Origin: Petroclostridium xylanilyticum
GTDB lineage: Bacteria > Bacillota > Clostridia > SK-Y3
DNA length: 64,000 nucleotides
Reading direction: 5' to 3'
NCBI RefSeq assembly: GCF_002252565.1
Contig: NZ_NPML01000019.1
Location: forward strand, 124,001-188,000
Shown here piece by piece: positions 43,827-53,531 of this stretch. Both the position numbers and the translations under genes were made by a program. The notes beneath the pieces are model-generated. The model was not told the origin of the DNA. It searched no databases and was given only the letters and a program-made list of their open reading frames with translations. Every line of letters begins with the position of its first letter. Position 1 is the stretch's first letter.

Positions 43827-46286
43827 TTAATGCAAAGGCTTAAATTGTTTTAGCCTTAAAGCATTCGTTAATACGGATATAGAACTAAATGCCATGGCTG
43901 CTGCCGCTATGATTGGATTTAACAACGGCCCGCCAAACAGGTACAGCAGTCCGGCTGCCACCGGAATACCGGCTGTGTTGTACGCAAAAGCCCAGAATAA
44001 GTTTTGCTTAATATTGCTAATGGTCTTTTTGCTTAATTGTATTGCAGTCGGTACATCCATCAAATCACTTCTCATTAATACAATATCCGCTGATTCCATT
44101 GCAACATCGGTTCCGGAACCAATCGCAATGCCTATATCCGCTTGTGCCAGGGCTGGCGCATCATTGATTCCATCGCCTACCATTGCCACCTTTTTACCTT
44201 CTGCCTGGAGCTTTTTTACTTCATTGGCCTTATCCTGCGGCAGCACTTCAGCCAATACCCTATCTATTCCTACCTGCTTTGCGATTGCCTCTGCGGTCCT
44301 TCTATTGTCGCCGGTAATCATTGCTACTTCAATGCCCATACTGTGTAATACTTCTATTGCCCTTTTACTGCTTGCTTTCATTACGTCGGCCACTGCTATG
44401 ATTCCTGCCAGTTTATTATCAATGGCGACAAACATTGGAGTTTTTCCTTCTTCAGCCAATCTATCCGATTCTTTTTGTAATGTAATTTCTATATTTCTAT
44501 CATTCATCAATTTCTTATTACCCAACAGCATTGTTTTTCCTTGAATTTTGACTTCTATTCCATGGCCGGGAATTGCTTCAAAACTTTCAACATTTAAAAA
44601 TTCTAGCTTCTTTTCTTTTGCCCTGTTGACAATCGCTTCTCCCAATGGATGTTCTGATCCTTTTTCTGCTGATGCCGATAACTGCAATAATTCGTTTTCG
44701 TCAATTTCGCCAGTTGTGAGTATATCAGTTACCTTAGGCTTACCTTCCGTAATGGTCCCGGTTTTGTCAAATACGATGGTCTGTATCTTATGGGCAGTCT
44801 CCAATGCTTCCCCACCTTTTATAAGTACGCCATGTTCAGCTCCCTTACCTGTTCCAACCATGATTGCCGTTGGTGTCGCAAGGCCTAATGCACACGGGCA
44901 TGCAATGACTAGTACGGCTATAAATATGGTAAGTGAGAAAATCACTGACATTCCCGACAAATACCAAGCCAATCCTGCTATGATGGCAATTACTATGACA
45001 ACCGGTACAAAATATCCTGATATGATATCTGCTAATTTTGCTATAGGTGCTTTAGAACCTTGAGCATCTTCCACCAGTTTGATAATTTGGGCAAGGGCAG
45101 TATCTTTACCTACCTTGGTTGCCTTAAACTTAATCGTACCGTTTTTATTAATACTTGCTCCGATTACTTTACTGCCTATATTCTTTTCTACAGGTATGCT
45201 TTCACCGGTAAGCATCGACTCGTCAACTGATGTCCTTCCTTCTATTACCTCGCCATCAACCGGAATTTTTTCCCCCGGTTTTACCAAGACGATATCCCCT
45301 ACTTCTACTTCCTCTATCGGAATAGTCATCTCTTTTCCATCATGAATTACCACTGCTGTTTTAGGTGCAAGTCCCATGAGTTTTTTAATAGCTTCCGAAG
45401 TTTTTCCTTTTGTGACAGCTTCCAGATATTTTCCTAGCAAGATTAATGCAATAATAACTCCGGCTGTTTCAAAATATAAGTCTTTAGCATATTCAAAATT
45501 TCCATTTGCAATTTGGTATACTGCATAGATTCCATATAAGAATGCTGCAGCTGTACCCATAGCAATCAATGAATCCATGTTGGGTTCACGTCGTATCAGT
45601 CTACTAAACCCTACAGTATAGAACTTATAGCCCGCTATCACTACAGGGATTGATAAGATTAGCTGTACTAACGCAAAGTTCAGCGGGTACATCTCAGGCA
45701 TAATGATCTCTGGCAGTTTTAATCCCAATAAATGCCCCATTGCGATATATAGCAGTGGTACGGTAAATATAGCTGATACTAAAAATTTTATCCACAAAGA
45801 TCTCATTTCTTTTTCTCTACGTTCTCTTTCGTGGTCTACCTGTTTGTCAGCTTCAATCTCCAATGCTTTATAGCCTGCCTTGGACACGGCATCTTTTATC
45901 TCTGAAATCCTTGTTTTGGAAGAATCATACACTACCTTTGCTTTTTCGGTTGCAAAGTTTACACTTACTTCACTTATTCCCGGCAGCTTACCTATGGACT
46001 TTTCAATTGCTTTTGCACAGGATGCACAGGTCATTCCTGATATGGGAATAGTGATCTCCCTTATAGTATCATTCTGTTCCTCCTGCGCACTGTATCCTGC
46101 TTTTTTTACTGCTTCTTTAATTTTTTCAATACTTGCTTTGCTTTCATCAAACTCGACTGCTAATTTCTCCGTCGCAAAGTTTACATTTACTAAGCGCACT
46201 CCTTCTATTTTGCCAACACTTCTTTCAATTGCCTTAGCACAAGATGCGCAGGTCATTCCTGTAATATTTAATGTTTGTTTTTGCAT
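43827..46286 (-). CDS. copA: Copper-exporting P1B-type ATPase
   Basis: CopA pumps Cu(I) (or Ag(I)) out of the cell. From ATG 46286 (AGGGGTG 8 nt upstream) it is 819 aa, with two N-terminal HMA domains (Cys13/Cys16 and Cys87/Cys90, both GMTCASC), eight predicted helices, the TGES actuator, the CPC ion site (Cys463, Cys465), phosphorylation DKTGT (Asp507), the SEHPLGEAI His-Pro site and [13 protein letters not shown] CsoR-like operator overlaps its promoter. Confidence 0.95.
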   Translation of the reverse strand: MQKQTLNITGMTCASCAKAIERSVGKIEGVRLVNVNFATEKLAVEFDESKASIEKIKEAVKKAGYSAQEEQNDTIREITIPISGMTCASCAKAIEKSIGKLPGISEVSVNFATEKAKVVYDSSKTRISEIKDAVSKAGYKALEIEADKQVDHERERREKEMRSLWIKFLVSAIFTVPLLYIAMGHLLGLKLPEIIMPEMYPLNFALVQLILSIPVVIAGYKFYTVGFSRLIRREPNMDSLIAMGTAAAFLYGIYAVYQIANGNFEYAKDLYFETAGVIIALILLGKYLEAVTKGKTSEAIKKLMGLAPKTAVVIHDGKEMTIPIEEVEVGDIVLVKPGEKIPVDGEVIEGRTSVDESMLTGESIPVEKNIGSKVIGASINKNGTIKFKATKVGKDTALAQIIKLVEDAQGSKAPIAKLADIISGYFVPVVIVIAIIAGLAWYLSGMSVIFSLTIFIAVLVIACPCALGLATPTAIMVGTGKGAEHGVLIKGGEALETAHKIQTIVFDKTGTITEGKPKVTDILTTGEIDENELLQLSASAEKGSEHPLGEAIVNRAKEKKLEFLNVESFEAIPGHGIEVKIQGKTMLLGNKKLMNDRNIEITLQKESDRLAEEGKTPMFVAIDNKLAGIIAVADVMKASSKRAIEVLHSMGIEVAMITGDNRRTAEAIAKQVGIDRVLAEVLPQDKANEVKKLQAEGKKVAMVGDGINDAPALAQADIGIAIGSGTDVAMESADIVLMRSDLMDVPTAIQLSKKTISNIKQNLFWAFAYNTAGIPVAAGLLYLFGGPLLNPIIAAAAMAFSSISVLTNALRLKQFKPLH

Positions 46287-46313
46287 CTTTTTGTCACCCC
46301 TTTTGTATTCCCT

Positions 46314-46330
46314 CCCCACTATGGGTGGGG
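46314..46330 (-). promoter_or_regulatory. CsoR-like operator of copA
   Basis: On the minus strand CCCCACCCATAGTGGGG is an inverted repeat with CCCCAC/GTGGGG arms, like the GC-rich palindromes bound by the copper repressor CsoR. It sits just downstream of the -10 box. No csoR gene is in this window. Confidence 0.7.
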
Positions 46331-46339
46331 TATAGTTAT

Positions 46340-46367
46340 ATTATATCATAATATTTCTATATGTCAA
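46340..46367 (-). promoter_or_regulatory. Promoter of copA
   Basis: TTGACA (complement of 46362-46367) and TATAAT (complement of 46340-46345) are 16 bp apart, both perfect. Confidence 0.85.
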
Positions 46368-46441
46368 CAATGAATTATTGTTTATGCAATTTTTTTTATT
46401 TGAACAGCCAGTCTAAGAATCATTTTTTACTTATTTTCTTT

Positions 46442-46572
46442 TTATTTAATATTTTTTATACTTATTTTCTTTACAATATCCAAGTCAAAGACCTGTAACC
46501 TGTATATTTGAAAACACCGCTTTTTACATTGTTTATTGTCCTCCTCTTGATGTTCGCGCCATACGTCCCTGT
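46442..46572 (-). pseudogene. C-terminal remnant of a class I SAM methyltransferase, copy 2
   Basis: Fragments in different frames read TGTYGANIKRRTINNVK, VFSNIQVTGL and LDIVKKISIKNIK, stop, clearly homologous to the remnant at 42975-43135. Frameshifts and an in-frame stop show decay. The two remnants lie in the same orientation and flank copZ-copA. Confidence 0.65.
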
Positions 46573-46752
46573 TACAAATCCATATCCGTATCTCAATGTA
46601 TACTTTTGATAAGAATCAAACTTTACACAATTTATTAAAATAAAACTAGGCTTTGGTCAGAAAAAAGTTAATCTAACCTCTGCCTAGAACAATCTTGCTG
46701 TAAAATACTCTAACCATCATATCAGACTATAAAAAGTTCCTCTGTATCAATT
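46573..46752. other. Intergenic, nothing recognised
   Basis: AT-rich sequence between the methyltransferase remnant and the SHOCT gene with no open frame or clear hairpin. Confidence 0.4.
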
Positions 46753-46989
46753 TTAATATTTCAGCATATCTTTTTTCTTTTTGTATTCTTCTTCGCTAAT
46801 CTCTCCGTTAGCAAATCTTTGATTTAAAATTTCCATGGCGCGGTTTGTTTCACCATATTTGCCTGCATAATTGGACTGACTGCCACTTGCCAGCTTAACC
46901 GCTGCATATACAATAATCCCGATTAAAAGCAAAGGAATAATCATCATAAACATCCATCCTCCCATCATTCCATATCCATATCCCATCAT
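46753..46989 (-). CDS. Small SHOCT-domain membrane protein with Met-rich N-terminus
   Basis: The 78-aa protein starts MMGYGYGMMGGWMFMM, has one hydrophobic helix (IIPLLLIGIIVYAAVKL) and ends in a SHOCT domain (AMEILNQRFANGEISEEEYKKKKDML). SHOCT segments are short oligomerisation modules. The Met-rich start fits Cu(I) interaction and repeats the MMGG theme of the region. The IS110 element lies just upstream and may have separated it from its promoter. Confidence 0.85.
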   Translation of the reverse strand: MMGYGYGMMGGWMFMMIIPLLLIGIIVYAAVKLASGSQSNYAGKYGETNRAMEILNQRFANGEISEEEYKKKKDMLKY

Positions 46990-47150
46990 AGTAATCTCTC
47001 CTTGTACAATTAATATTGTATTAAATCAGTGACCGAAGCCACTGTTCGACCCATTAAAAATCATTGTTAACATAACACTTCAAACTTCATACTTTTCTAA
47101 ACATCAAGCACATCATACGGCTTCACATCTTAGCCATTATGCCAGCACCT
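46990..47150. other. Flank of the IS110 element
   Basis: Sequence between the SHOCT gene and the insertion element; AGGAG-type ribosome site for the SHOCT gene at about 46995. The exact left end of the element cannot be fixed by eye because IS110 elements lack inverted repeats. Confidence 0.3.
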
Positions 47151-47159
47151 GTTGGCCTG

Positions 47160-47400
47160 AACCTTGAAAATCATGTATAATATCTTCCGGACTTGGAAGG
47201 TGTGTGTATCACCTCCTGGGACGGACCTTAGCGGGCCGATTACCCGTGTGAAAGAGTATTTATCCATTCCGGTAAGTCTACATGATTTGGCTGGTTGAGG
47301 CCAGCTAATAAGCTGGTTCCTCGTGTCACATGCAAGGTTGTTTGCTTACATGGGAAGGAATGGAGGCTTTTAAGTCCATCAATCTTGTAAAGGAGGCATT
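47160..47400 (+). ncRNA. Putative bridge RNA of the IS110 element
   Basis: The left end has a promoter-like TTGGCC-18-TATAAT (about 47152-47181), followed by several complementary segments such as GGCTGGTTGAGGCCAGC and AAGCTGG. IS110 elements express a bridge RNA from this position whose two loops pair with target and donor DNA. Placement follows family knowledge; loops are not resolved here. Confidence 0.5.
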
Positions 47401-47404
47401 TTTA

Positions 47405-48694
47405 ATGAATTTCAGACCCATTGCAGGCATTGATGTGGGCAAGTTCTTCAGTGAGATGGCGATTCTTTCTCCATCCAATGAAGTAATTGCCCGCATGAAG
47501 ATTCGCCATGATTCCAGTACCGACGTTGAAAGAGCCGTTGAATTGCTGAAAAAAACGGAAAAGGACTTTGATTCAAGGCCTTTCGTCGTCATGGAATCCA
47601 CCGGGCACTATCACAAAATCCTTTTCCATTCACTTTGTAAAGCTGGATTTGAGGTTTCAGTAACAAACCCCATCCAGACTGATTCTATCAAAAATATTGG
47701 AATTAGAAAAGTGAAAAATGATAAAGTGGATGCCCGGAAAATTGCATTGCTCTACAGATTTCAGGAGCTTAAAACTACTAATATCCTCGATGAGGATATT
47801 GAATGCTTAAGGAGCCTTTGCCGCCAGTACTACAAGCTCTCTGACGAGCTTACTGCCTACAAAAACAGGTTTACGGGTATTGTTGACCAACTCATGCTAA
47901 ACTTTAAGGATGTATTCCCCAACATCTTTTCAAAGGCTGCTCTTGCAGTCCTGGAGGAGTATCCTACGCCTGCCCATATTCTTAAGGCTGACAGGAACAA
48001 GCTGATTTCAATGATTCAGGAAAAGTCCCACAAAAGCCTTAAATGGGCAACTGAAAAGTATGAGCTTTTGGTCTCCAAGGCCAGAGATTTTGAACCTTTG
48101 AGCATTCACAATTCCTCAAATATTGCCATGCTCGGTGTGTACATCTCCATGATCAGAACCCTGGAGGAAAACCTGGAGAAAGTCCTTAAAGCCATCCATA
48201 AGCTGATTGATGAGGACCTGGCAAAGGACATGCCTGTACTTGCATTGACGCTTGAACTCTTGCAGAGCATTCCCGGCATAGGCCTTCTGTCTGCTGCCAC
48301 CATTCTTGCGGAGATTGGCGACTTTTCGGCCTTTAAAAAGCCGGGCAAGCTGGTTGCTTATTTCGGCATTGACCCCTCTGTCATGCAGTCCGGAGAGTTT
48401 ACCGGTACACGTAACAAGATGTCTAAGAGGGGTTCAAGGCTGCTTCGCAGGGTGCTTTTTACAATTGCTCTTGCCAATATCCGTACCAAGAGGGATAAGA
48501 CAGCTTGCAACCCTGTGTTACTGGAGTTTTATCAACAGAAGTGCCGGAGCAAACCTAAAAAAGTAGCTTTGGGAGCTGTTATGCGTAAGCTTGTTAATTA
48601 TATTTTTGCTGTTCTGAGGGATAGAAAGCCTTATCAGCTACGTAGCCCCCAAGAGCATGCGAAGAATCTTGCAGCAAAGCATACAGCAGCTTAA
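47405..48694 (+). CDS. IS110-family transposase (DEDD recombinase)
   Basis: ATG at 47405 follows TAAAGGAGGCATTTTTA; the longer open frame from 47330 covers noncoding left-end DNA. The 429-aa product has a RuvC-like N-terminus (AGIDVGKFFSEM, MESTGHYH, KVDARKIALL) and the C-terminal Tnp domain with LLQSIPGIGLLSAATILAEI and the catalytic-Ser region MSKRGSRLLRRVLF. It appears complete. Confidence 0.92.
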   Translation: MNFRPIAGIDVGKFFSEMAILSPSNEVIARMKIRHDSSTDVERAVELLKKTEKDFDSRPFVVMESTGHYHKILFHSLCKAGFEVSVTNPIQTDSIKNIGIRKVKNDKVDARKIALLYRFQELKTTNILDEDIECLRSLCRQYYKLSDELTAYKNRFTGIVDQLMLNFKDVFPNIFSKAALAVLEEYPTPAHILKADRNKLISMIQEKSHKSLKWATEKYELLVSKARDFEPLSIHNSSNIAMLGVYISMIRTLEENLEKVLKAIHKLIDEDLAKDMPVLALTLELLQSIPGIGLLSAATILAEIGDFSAFKKPGKLVAYFGIDPSVMQSGEFTGTRNKMSKRGSRLLRRVLFTIALANIRTKRDKTACNPVLLEFYQQKCRSKPKKVALGAVMRKLVNYIFAVLRDRKPYQLRSPQEHAKNLAAKHTAA

Positions 48695-48871
48695 TAGTAC
48701 TTGTACTTGATGTTCAGTTTTCAAAGAGCAACTTATTATTTCAGACCAGCTATTTTATGTCTACTTCACTTAGGTGGTCTTGTTGTCATGCCTTTGATTA
48801 ACGTCAGGAGTCTAAAAAAATTTCTCAAAATTTTTCTTAAAAACTCTTGACTTTAATTAGCTGGTCTTTCA

Positions 48872-49621
48872 TTATTTTTCATCATGAGATATTATTTTTT
48901 CTAATTGGCCATGCCATGTATGGTACCATACATCTCCTGTGTAATAGTTCACACTTAACATGCCTACTGTTTTATTTCCTTTGTTAACATGAAATGTATA
49001 ATAACCATAAAATTCATGGCCTTCAGCTACTACCGAAAAATCTTTACCTTCGCTGTTTTTCACATATTTATCAGCAATTTTTATTGCATCTTCCCTGTCT
49101 ACTTTCTTTAAATTATTTTGATCGTTATAGTACCAGTTACCTCTATTCCAACTCGCTCCCCCCATCATCATACCCATCATTCCAAACCCTCTTTGACCAT
49201 GCATGCCGTACTTTTCATTCCACATCATATTCGGTCCATACTCGGGATAAATATCACCTGTATATGGATTTACAAGCAGCTCCATGGCACCTTTTCCCGT
49301 ATCTTTTTCCTCGATGGATACGTAATAGTCACTGTCTTTAAATACAAATATATCTGCTATTTCCAAATTGTCATCGTAATATTTAATATATTTATCGACA
49401 TTGTTTCTAATTTGGTTAATGGACAACCTATCTTTATTATTATCAAAAGGCTTGTTATATAAATTGAACCATCTGTTCATCATTCCTCTTCCATAATAGC
49501 CATACCCAAACGGTCCGGTCCGCCCGTATCTCATATTAGAAAAGCCCCATATACTATATCCAATAAGTAAAAGCACAGAACTAATCAGTACAAACCACCA
49601 AAAGACTCTTTCTCTTTTCAT
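48872..49621 (-). CDS. Met/Gly-rich membrane-anchored protein with PepSY-like repeats
   Basis: The 249-aa protein has one N-terminal membrane helix (VLLISSVLLLIGYSI-like) and a large outside domain. Two similar segments, NPYTGDIYPEYG and NYYTGDVWYHTW, with preceding helices resemble PepSY-type folds. A Met-rich loop (GFGMMGMMMGG) and RGMMNRW lie between and before them. Copper or silver binding is inferred. Promoter e lies 100 bp upstream. Confidence 0.7.
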   Translation of the reverse strand: MKRERVFWWFVLISSVLLLIGYSIWGFSNMRYGRTGPFGYGYYGRGMMNRWFNLYNKPFDNNKDRLSINQIRNNVDKYIKYYDDNLEIADIFVFKDSDYYVSIEEKDTGKGAMELLVNPYTGDIYPEYGPNMMWNEKYGMHGQRGFGMMGMMMGGASWNRGNWYYNDQNNLKKVDREDAIKIADKYVKNSEGKDFSVVAEGHEFYGYYTFHVNKGNKTVGMLSVNYYTGDVWYHTWHGQLEKIISHDEK

Positions 49622-49721
49622 ATTCTCACCCTTTCTTAAATATATTTTTTCTATTATTAAATTTCTAATACTCCCCGTTTAAATCTACTAGTTATTTTTA
49701 TTATTATTTCCTTATGCTTCT

Positions 49722-49781
49722 ATAGTACTACTTGGTTATGAAGATATTATGAAAAAATTGTGAAGAAATTGTGGAGATTTG
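49722..49781 (-). promoter_or_regulatory. Repeat-type activator promoter e
   Basis: Four 11-bp units at 49738-49781 (ATGAAGATATT, ATGAAAAAATT, GTGAAGAAATT, GTGGAGATTTG, plus strand). TACTAT is the complement of 49722-49727, 16 nt from the start of the last CTTCAT. Confidence 0.7.
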
Positions 49782-49799
49782 AGTAGATGAGGTAAATCA

Positions 49800-51857
49800 T
49801 TATCTTGTAATTTGATTTAAAGGAAATTCTTTATCCAAAGCCTTATCAACCCCTAAATATGCAGCAAAGATGTCCCTGGCAACAGGAGCCACATTTCCCC
49901 CACTGCCGCCTCGTGCGACAATAACAGCCACCGCTATTTGCGGATTATCATAAGGTGCAAATCCTACAAACCATCCATGATCAGAACCGCCAGACGCTTG
50001 CGCCGTACCGGTTTTTCCGGCTACAGTTACGGGAAAATCTCTAAATACGGCACTTGCAGTGCCTCCTTCCTCAGTAACTGCCCTCATCCCCTCAAAAATA
50101 GTTTTTATAGTTTCAGGTTTCATCTCTATCTTACCTAAGATTTCCGGAGCAGTCTGTTTTATTATTCTCCCGTCATTGTATGTCTTTACTTTGTCTACAA
50201 TATGGACCTTGTAACGTGTACCGCCGTTAGCTATGGTGCTTACATAGCTGGCTATCTGCAGAGGTGTAAACATATGGTCAGATTGGCCTATGGCAGCCTG
50301 TATTGTATCGCCCGGAACCCATGGTTTGTTAAAAATTCTCTTACGTGGTCCCGGTCCCGCCAATATACCCTTGCTTTCACCGGCCAGTTCTATACCTGTA
50401 AGCTCACCAAGCCCAAATTTCACTCCATAATCATAAATCTTTTCTATGGTTAATCTTCTGCCTACATCATAAAAAAAGATATTACATGATACCTGAAGGG
50501 CTCCAACCATATTTAAATATCCATGAGTTGCACGTGCTTTGGTCCATAACCAACAAGCGGGCTGATAACCCTTATAAAATTTATATATACCTGTATCTAA
50601 GATCTTATCATAAGGAGTAACTATTCCTTCTTCCAGCGCAGCAATCCCTGTTAACATTTTAAAGGTAGACCCCGGTGGATAGGCACCTGCTATGGCTCTG
50701 TTAAACAAAGGTTGTAATGTATCACTGCTTAATCTTTTATAATCCTTGTAAAATTCTGACGGGTTGTAAGTTGGATAACTTGCCATTGCAAGGACTGCTC
50801 CCGTATTTACATCTAATGCTACAACTGCCCCACTGTTAGCATCACTGTATTCCTCTCCATATCCACCGTTACGTATCTTATCAATAGTATTTCTTAAAGA
50901 TGTTTCTGCGACTTTTTGTAGTTCTGCATCAATTGTTAAAATTACATCATTGCCTGGAACCGGAGCCATACTATCTAAAACTTGAGTTAATTTTCCCTGT
51001 TCGTTTATTTCTATTTCTTTTTTACTATCCTTACCTTTTAAAAATTCTTCCAGGTATTTTTCCATACCCGCTTTACCCAGTATGTCATTCATGCCGTAGC
51101 CCTTATCTTTGAGCTTACTATACTCATCTGCGTTTATTCTCCCGACATAACCCAAAACATGGGCAGCCAGTTCCTGATTGGGGTAGGTTCTAATGGGTTC
51201 TTCAAAAATACTGACCCCCGGAAATTCTCTATTTCTTTCTTCTATCTGCATCACGGTATTAATACTTACATCGGATGCCACAGTAAAGCTGCTATATGTG
51301 CCAAAGCCCTGTTCACTCATGGCATAACGGACTGAAATTACTTTTCTGGCATCCAGATCACTGTATTCAGCAGGAATTTTATAGGTATGCCTTAGTTTTC
51401 TCATAACCTCCTCGGCAGTAGCATTTGCATCAAATTTTTTAGTTTGTTTCCATTTTATCTCATTATCTTTTCTGGTAGCTTCATCATTTCCAGGGAAATC
51501 AAACTGAAATGGAGGGTATGTTATAGGCAAACTATCTATATATGTGTCATTATTAACTTCAAGAGTATTTATTAAATTTAAAATCATATCATTAAATTCG
51601 CTTATACTTATATCTACTTTTTGAATATTAATGGAATATCCTATACGGTTAGTTGCAAGGACTCTCCCAAACCTATCAAGAATTTCACCTCTAGGGGCCT
51701 TTATTTCTACCGCTCTACGTAATCTCCTCTCGGACTCTTCTGCATATGCTTTTCCATTGATAACTTGCAGCTGGATTAACCTGTATGCAAAAATAACTGC
51801 TATTATAATTATAAACACACTTAGAATGGTATAGCGATTTTTAACCTTCTCCCACAT
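49800..51857 (-). CDS. Class B penicillin-binding protein (PBP2/MrdA type)
   Basis: The 685-aa transpeptidase has an N-terminal membrane helix (ILSVFIIIIAVIFAYRLI), the PRGEILDRFGRVLATNR segment, an extended dimerisation domain, and catalytic blocks PGSTFKML (about residue 395), VSCNIFF and AGKTGTAQ (about 625). It lacks PASTA repeats, so it is of the elongation PBP2 type. RodA and MreB are not adjacent. It lies between a terminator and promoter e. Confidence 0.92.
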   Translation of the reverse strand: MWEKVKNRYTILSVFIIIIAVIFAYRLIQLQVINGKAYAEESERRLRRAVEIKAPRGEILDRFGRVLATNRIGYSINIQKVDISISEFNDMILNLINTLEVNNDTYIDSLPITYPPFQFDFPGNDEATRKDNEIKWKQTKKFDANATAEEVMRKLRHTYKIPAEYSDLDARKVISVRYAMSEQGFGTYSSFTVASDVSINTVMQIEERNREFPGVSIFEEPIRTYPNQELAAHVLGYVGRINADEYSKLKDKGYGMNDILGKAGMEKYLEEFLKGKDSKKEIEINEQGKLTQVLDSMAPVPGNDVILTIDAELQKVAETSLRNTIDKIRNGGYGEEYSDANSGAVVALDVNTGAVLAMASYPTYNPSEFYKDYKRLSSDTLQPLFNRAIAGAYPPGSTFKMLTGIAALEEGIVTPYDKILDTGIYKFYKGYQPACWLWTKARATHGYLNMVGALQVSCNIFFYDVGRRLTIEKIYDYGVKFGLGELTGIELAGESKGILAGPGPRKRIFNKPWVPGDTIQAAIGQSDHMFTPLQIASYVSTIANGGTRYKVHIVDKVKTYNDGRIIKQTAPEILGKIEMKPETIKTIFEGMRAVTEEGGTASAVFRDFPVTVAGKTGTAQASGGSDHGWFVGFAPYDNPQIAVAVIVARGGSGGNVAPVARDIFAAYLGVDKALDKEFPLNQITR

Positions 51858-51918
51858 TACTTTACAGACTCACCTTTACTTATAAAATTCCTAAATTTAT
51901 CCATAATAGTATATACAC

Positions 51919-51952
51919 ATATAAACCTCCGGTACAGCCCGGAGGTTTATAT
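51919..51952 (-). terminator. Bidirectional-looking terminator
   Basis: ATATAAACCTCCGG (51919-51932) pairs perfectly with CCGGAGGTTTATAT (51939-51952). It ends the nine-gene run that starts at 56054. Confidence 0.75.
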
Positions 51953-52002
51953 ATTAGTTCTTTGTTCTAAAATATCACATTTAAGCTTAGATTCAGCATT
52001 AA

Positions 52003-52146
52003 TTATCGCACATAATACAATGCAATTGCTGCAATCACAATGACAGCAATAATGATTAATAAGTTACCGGTAGGACGTTTATCGTCTTGATGTCCATCAT
52101 GGCCGTGCCCTTGATGGTTTTGGTGACCACCGCCGCAACAATTCAT
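52003..52146 (-). CDS. His/Cys-rich small membrane protein (47 aa)
   Basis: The product starts MNCCGGGHQNHQGHGHDGHQ, a dense Cys/His cluster, then one hydrophobic helix (NLLIIIAVIVIAAIALYYV). GAGGGATAAT precedes the ATG. Its start is 1 bp beyond the stop of the DUF2933-like gene. A metal-binding role is inferred from composition. Confidence 0.75.
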   Translation of the reverse strand: MNCCGGGHQNHQGHGHDGHQDDKRPTGNLLIIIAVIVIAAIALYYVR

Positions 52147-52147
52147 A

Positions 52148-52453
52148 TTATCCCTCCTGGTTTCTTGCTTCTATTTGATTATTTAAATGATGATTATGGT
52201 TTTCTTCTTTGTTTTTGTCTTTTCTAAACATCATAGGTAACATAAAAAGATGCATTAAAGGGCACAGGAAAAATACTGCTCCTGATAACAAGCCCTGTAT
52301 AGCCGGGTTATTAATCTTCAATAAAGGTAACAATAGTAGCAGGACTAATGGTATGGCACAGCAAAGTATCATCAGCCACATATGTGACATATGACCTTTG
52401 TGGTTATGTTCTCCATTATTTCCTTTATGATTATGATTTCCATGGCAATTCAT
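52148..52453 (-). CDS. DUF2933-like His-rich membrane protein
   Basis: From the ATG at 52453 (AGGAGG 8 nt upstream) the product is 101 aa. A His-rich N-terminus (MNCHGNHNHKGNNGEHNHKG) is followed by two helices (MLILCCAIPLVLLLLLPLL-like and GLLSGAVFFLCPLMHLFML) and a His-rich tail. This layout matches the DUF2933 type found next to copper genes. Probably binds or senses metal at the membrane. Confidence 0.75.
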   Translation of the reverse strand: MNCHGNHNHKGNNGEHNHKGHMSHMWLMILCCAIPLVLLLLLPLLKINNPAIQGLLSGAVFFLCPLMHLFMLPMMFRKDKNKEENHNHHLNNQIEARNQEG

Positions 52454-52466
52454 ATCTTTCACCTCC

Positions 52467-53036
52467 TCATCTTAAAGTATCCTTTTTATATATGTGCTCT
52501 CTTTCTTTAACATCAGCTATATTTTTAAATATCAGCTTTAAATATTCTGTATCATCAGTTAGTATTGGCTTTCCGTTATAGTCATTCTTAACTTTAAGAG
52601 TCCCGCTTATATGATGTCCTTCGTTACTTTCACTTTCCCATATGAATCCATCTTTAATAACAACATTATCACTTACCTGCAGTTCCACAAACTTATTTAA
52701 GTTACTGTATTTTGTCAAGTCTACTGAATGAGTATTTAGCATAACTTTAAACACCAAATAATCTTCATTGCTTACAATAGGGTTCATAAATATTACACCT
52801 ACATCTACATTGCCCCCTTTACTACTTGTAAAATACTTTGCCTCATTCCCAGTTGGGCCTGCCTCAATTGAATTTGCCTGTTGTAGAGTATCCTTTTTGT
52901 TTTGAGACCATTCCGGCAAACTGCCTTTTTCAGTACCTAAAGCAGCAAATATAGTAGGAAGTAACATGGTAAAAATGAATGCCCCTACAACAACAATAGC
53001 GATTATAGGTAAGAACTTGCTTTTTTTCTTATTCAC
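52467..53036 (-). CDS. Membrane-anchored extracytoplasmic protein of unknown function (189 aa)
   Basis: Not recognised. It has one N-terminal helix (FLPIIAIVVVGAFIFTMLLP) and a beta-rich outside domain with blocks VGVIFMNPI, FVELQVSDNVVIKDGFIWES and HHISGTLKVKN. It has no Cys and is neither Met- nor His-rich. Its place in the LDCC-CcdA-Lgt run suggests an envelope or metal-related function. Confidence 0.65.
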   Translation of the reverse strand: MNKKKSKFLPIIAIVVVGAFIFTMLLPTIFAALGTEKGSLPEWSQNKKDTLQQANSIEAGPTGNEAKYFTSSKGGNVDVGVIFMNPIVSNEDYLVFKVMLNTHSVDLTKYSNLNKFVELQVSDNVVIKDGFIWESESNEGHHISGTLKVKNDYNGKPILTDDTEYLKLIFKNIADVKEREHIYKKDTLR

Positions 53037-53105
53037 TTTCTTCGCCCCGTTTCTTTAGTAGATTGTTAATGATACATGCGAGGTATAAATTGGATATCCA
53101 AACAG

Positions 53106-53531
53106 TCAATGTATAATCTTTTTAATTTTCAATTCAAACTTATTGCTTTTTGCCAGTGTTTTATCTATAAACCGGATAATAATAAAAGATATTACTAAAA
53201 CAATAAGTCCTGCTATAATTCCCATAAACTCTGCATCTATCGGAAGACTGTTTAGTGTGATATAACCATAGACAGTCATATATGTTGCAATTAGTAACAC
53301 AATAGGAACAATATATACCCCGAAAGCTGCAAGTAATACATTACTGGTAGAGGTATCTATTTTCACCATTTGACCAACTTTAGCATTCACTTCATTGCTA
53401 GCTTTTACCGTCAATGATGTAGGAGCACATCCACTGCATTTTCCACAATCACCGCTGCAAGCCGTGGTACGTTGAATCTGAATTTCTGCCATCCTGCCCT
53501 CTGTCTTTACAACTCTACCGACCTGCTCCAT
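53106..53531 (-). CDS. RseC/MucC-like (SoxR-reducing system) protein
   Basis: The 141-aa protein has a Cys cluster CSGDCGKCSGC near residue 25 and two membrane helices. This is the RseC layout, whose relatives reduce [2Fe-2S] SoxR or sit in Rnf-linked redox systems. A redox task alongside CcdA is likely. A 52-aa frame overlaps its start. Confidence 0.85.
   Translation of the reverse strand: MEQVGRVVKTEGRMAEIQIQRTTACSGDCGKCSGCAPTSLTVKASNEVNAKVGQMVKIDTSTSNVLLAAFGVYIVPIVLLIATYMTVYGYITLNSLPIDAEFMGIIAGLIVLVISFIIIRFIDKTLAKSNKFELKIKKIIH

Larger units (their letters stand above)
47150..48870 (+). mobile_element. IS110-family insertion sequence (approximate ends)
   Basis: It consists of a roughly 250-bp structured noncoding left end, one intact transposase gene at 47405-48694 and about 170 bp of right end. 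As usual for IS110, no terminal inverted repeats are seen, so ends are estimates. It is oriented opposite to the neighbouring genes and lies between two Met-rich membrane protein genes. The transposase looks intact. Confidence 0.75.

Noticed and set aside
43894-45345. Long plus-strand frames opposite copA
   Set aside because: Their residues are complements of conserved ATPase codons; no ribosome sites.
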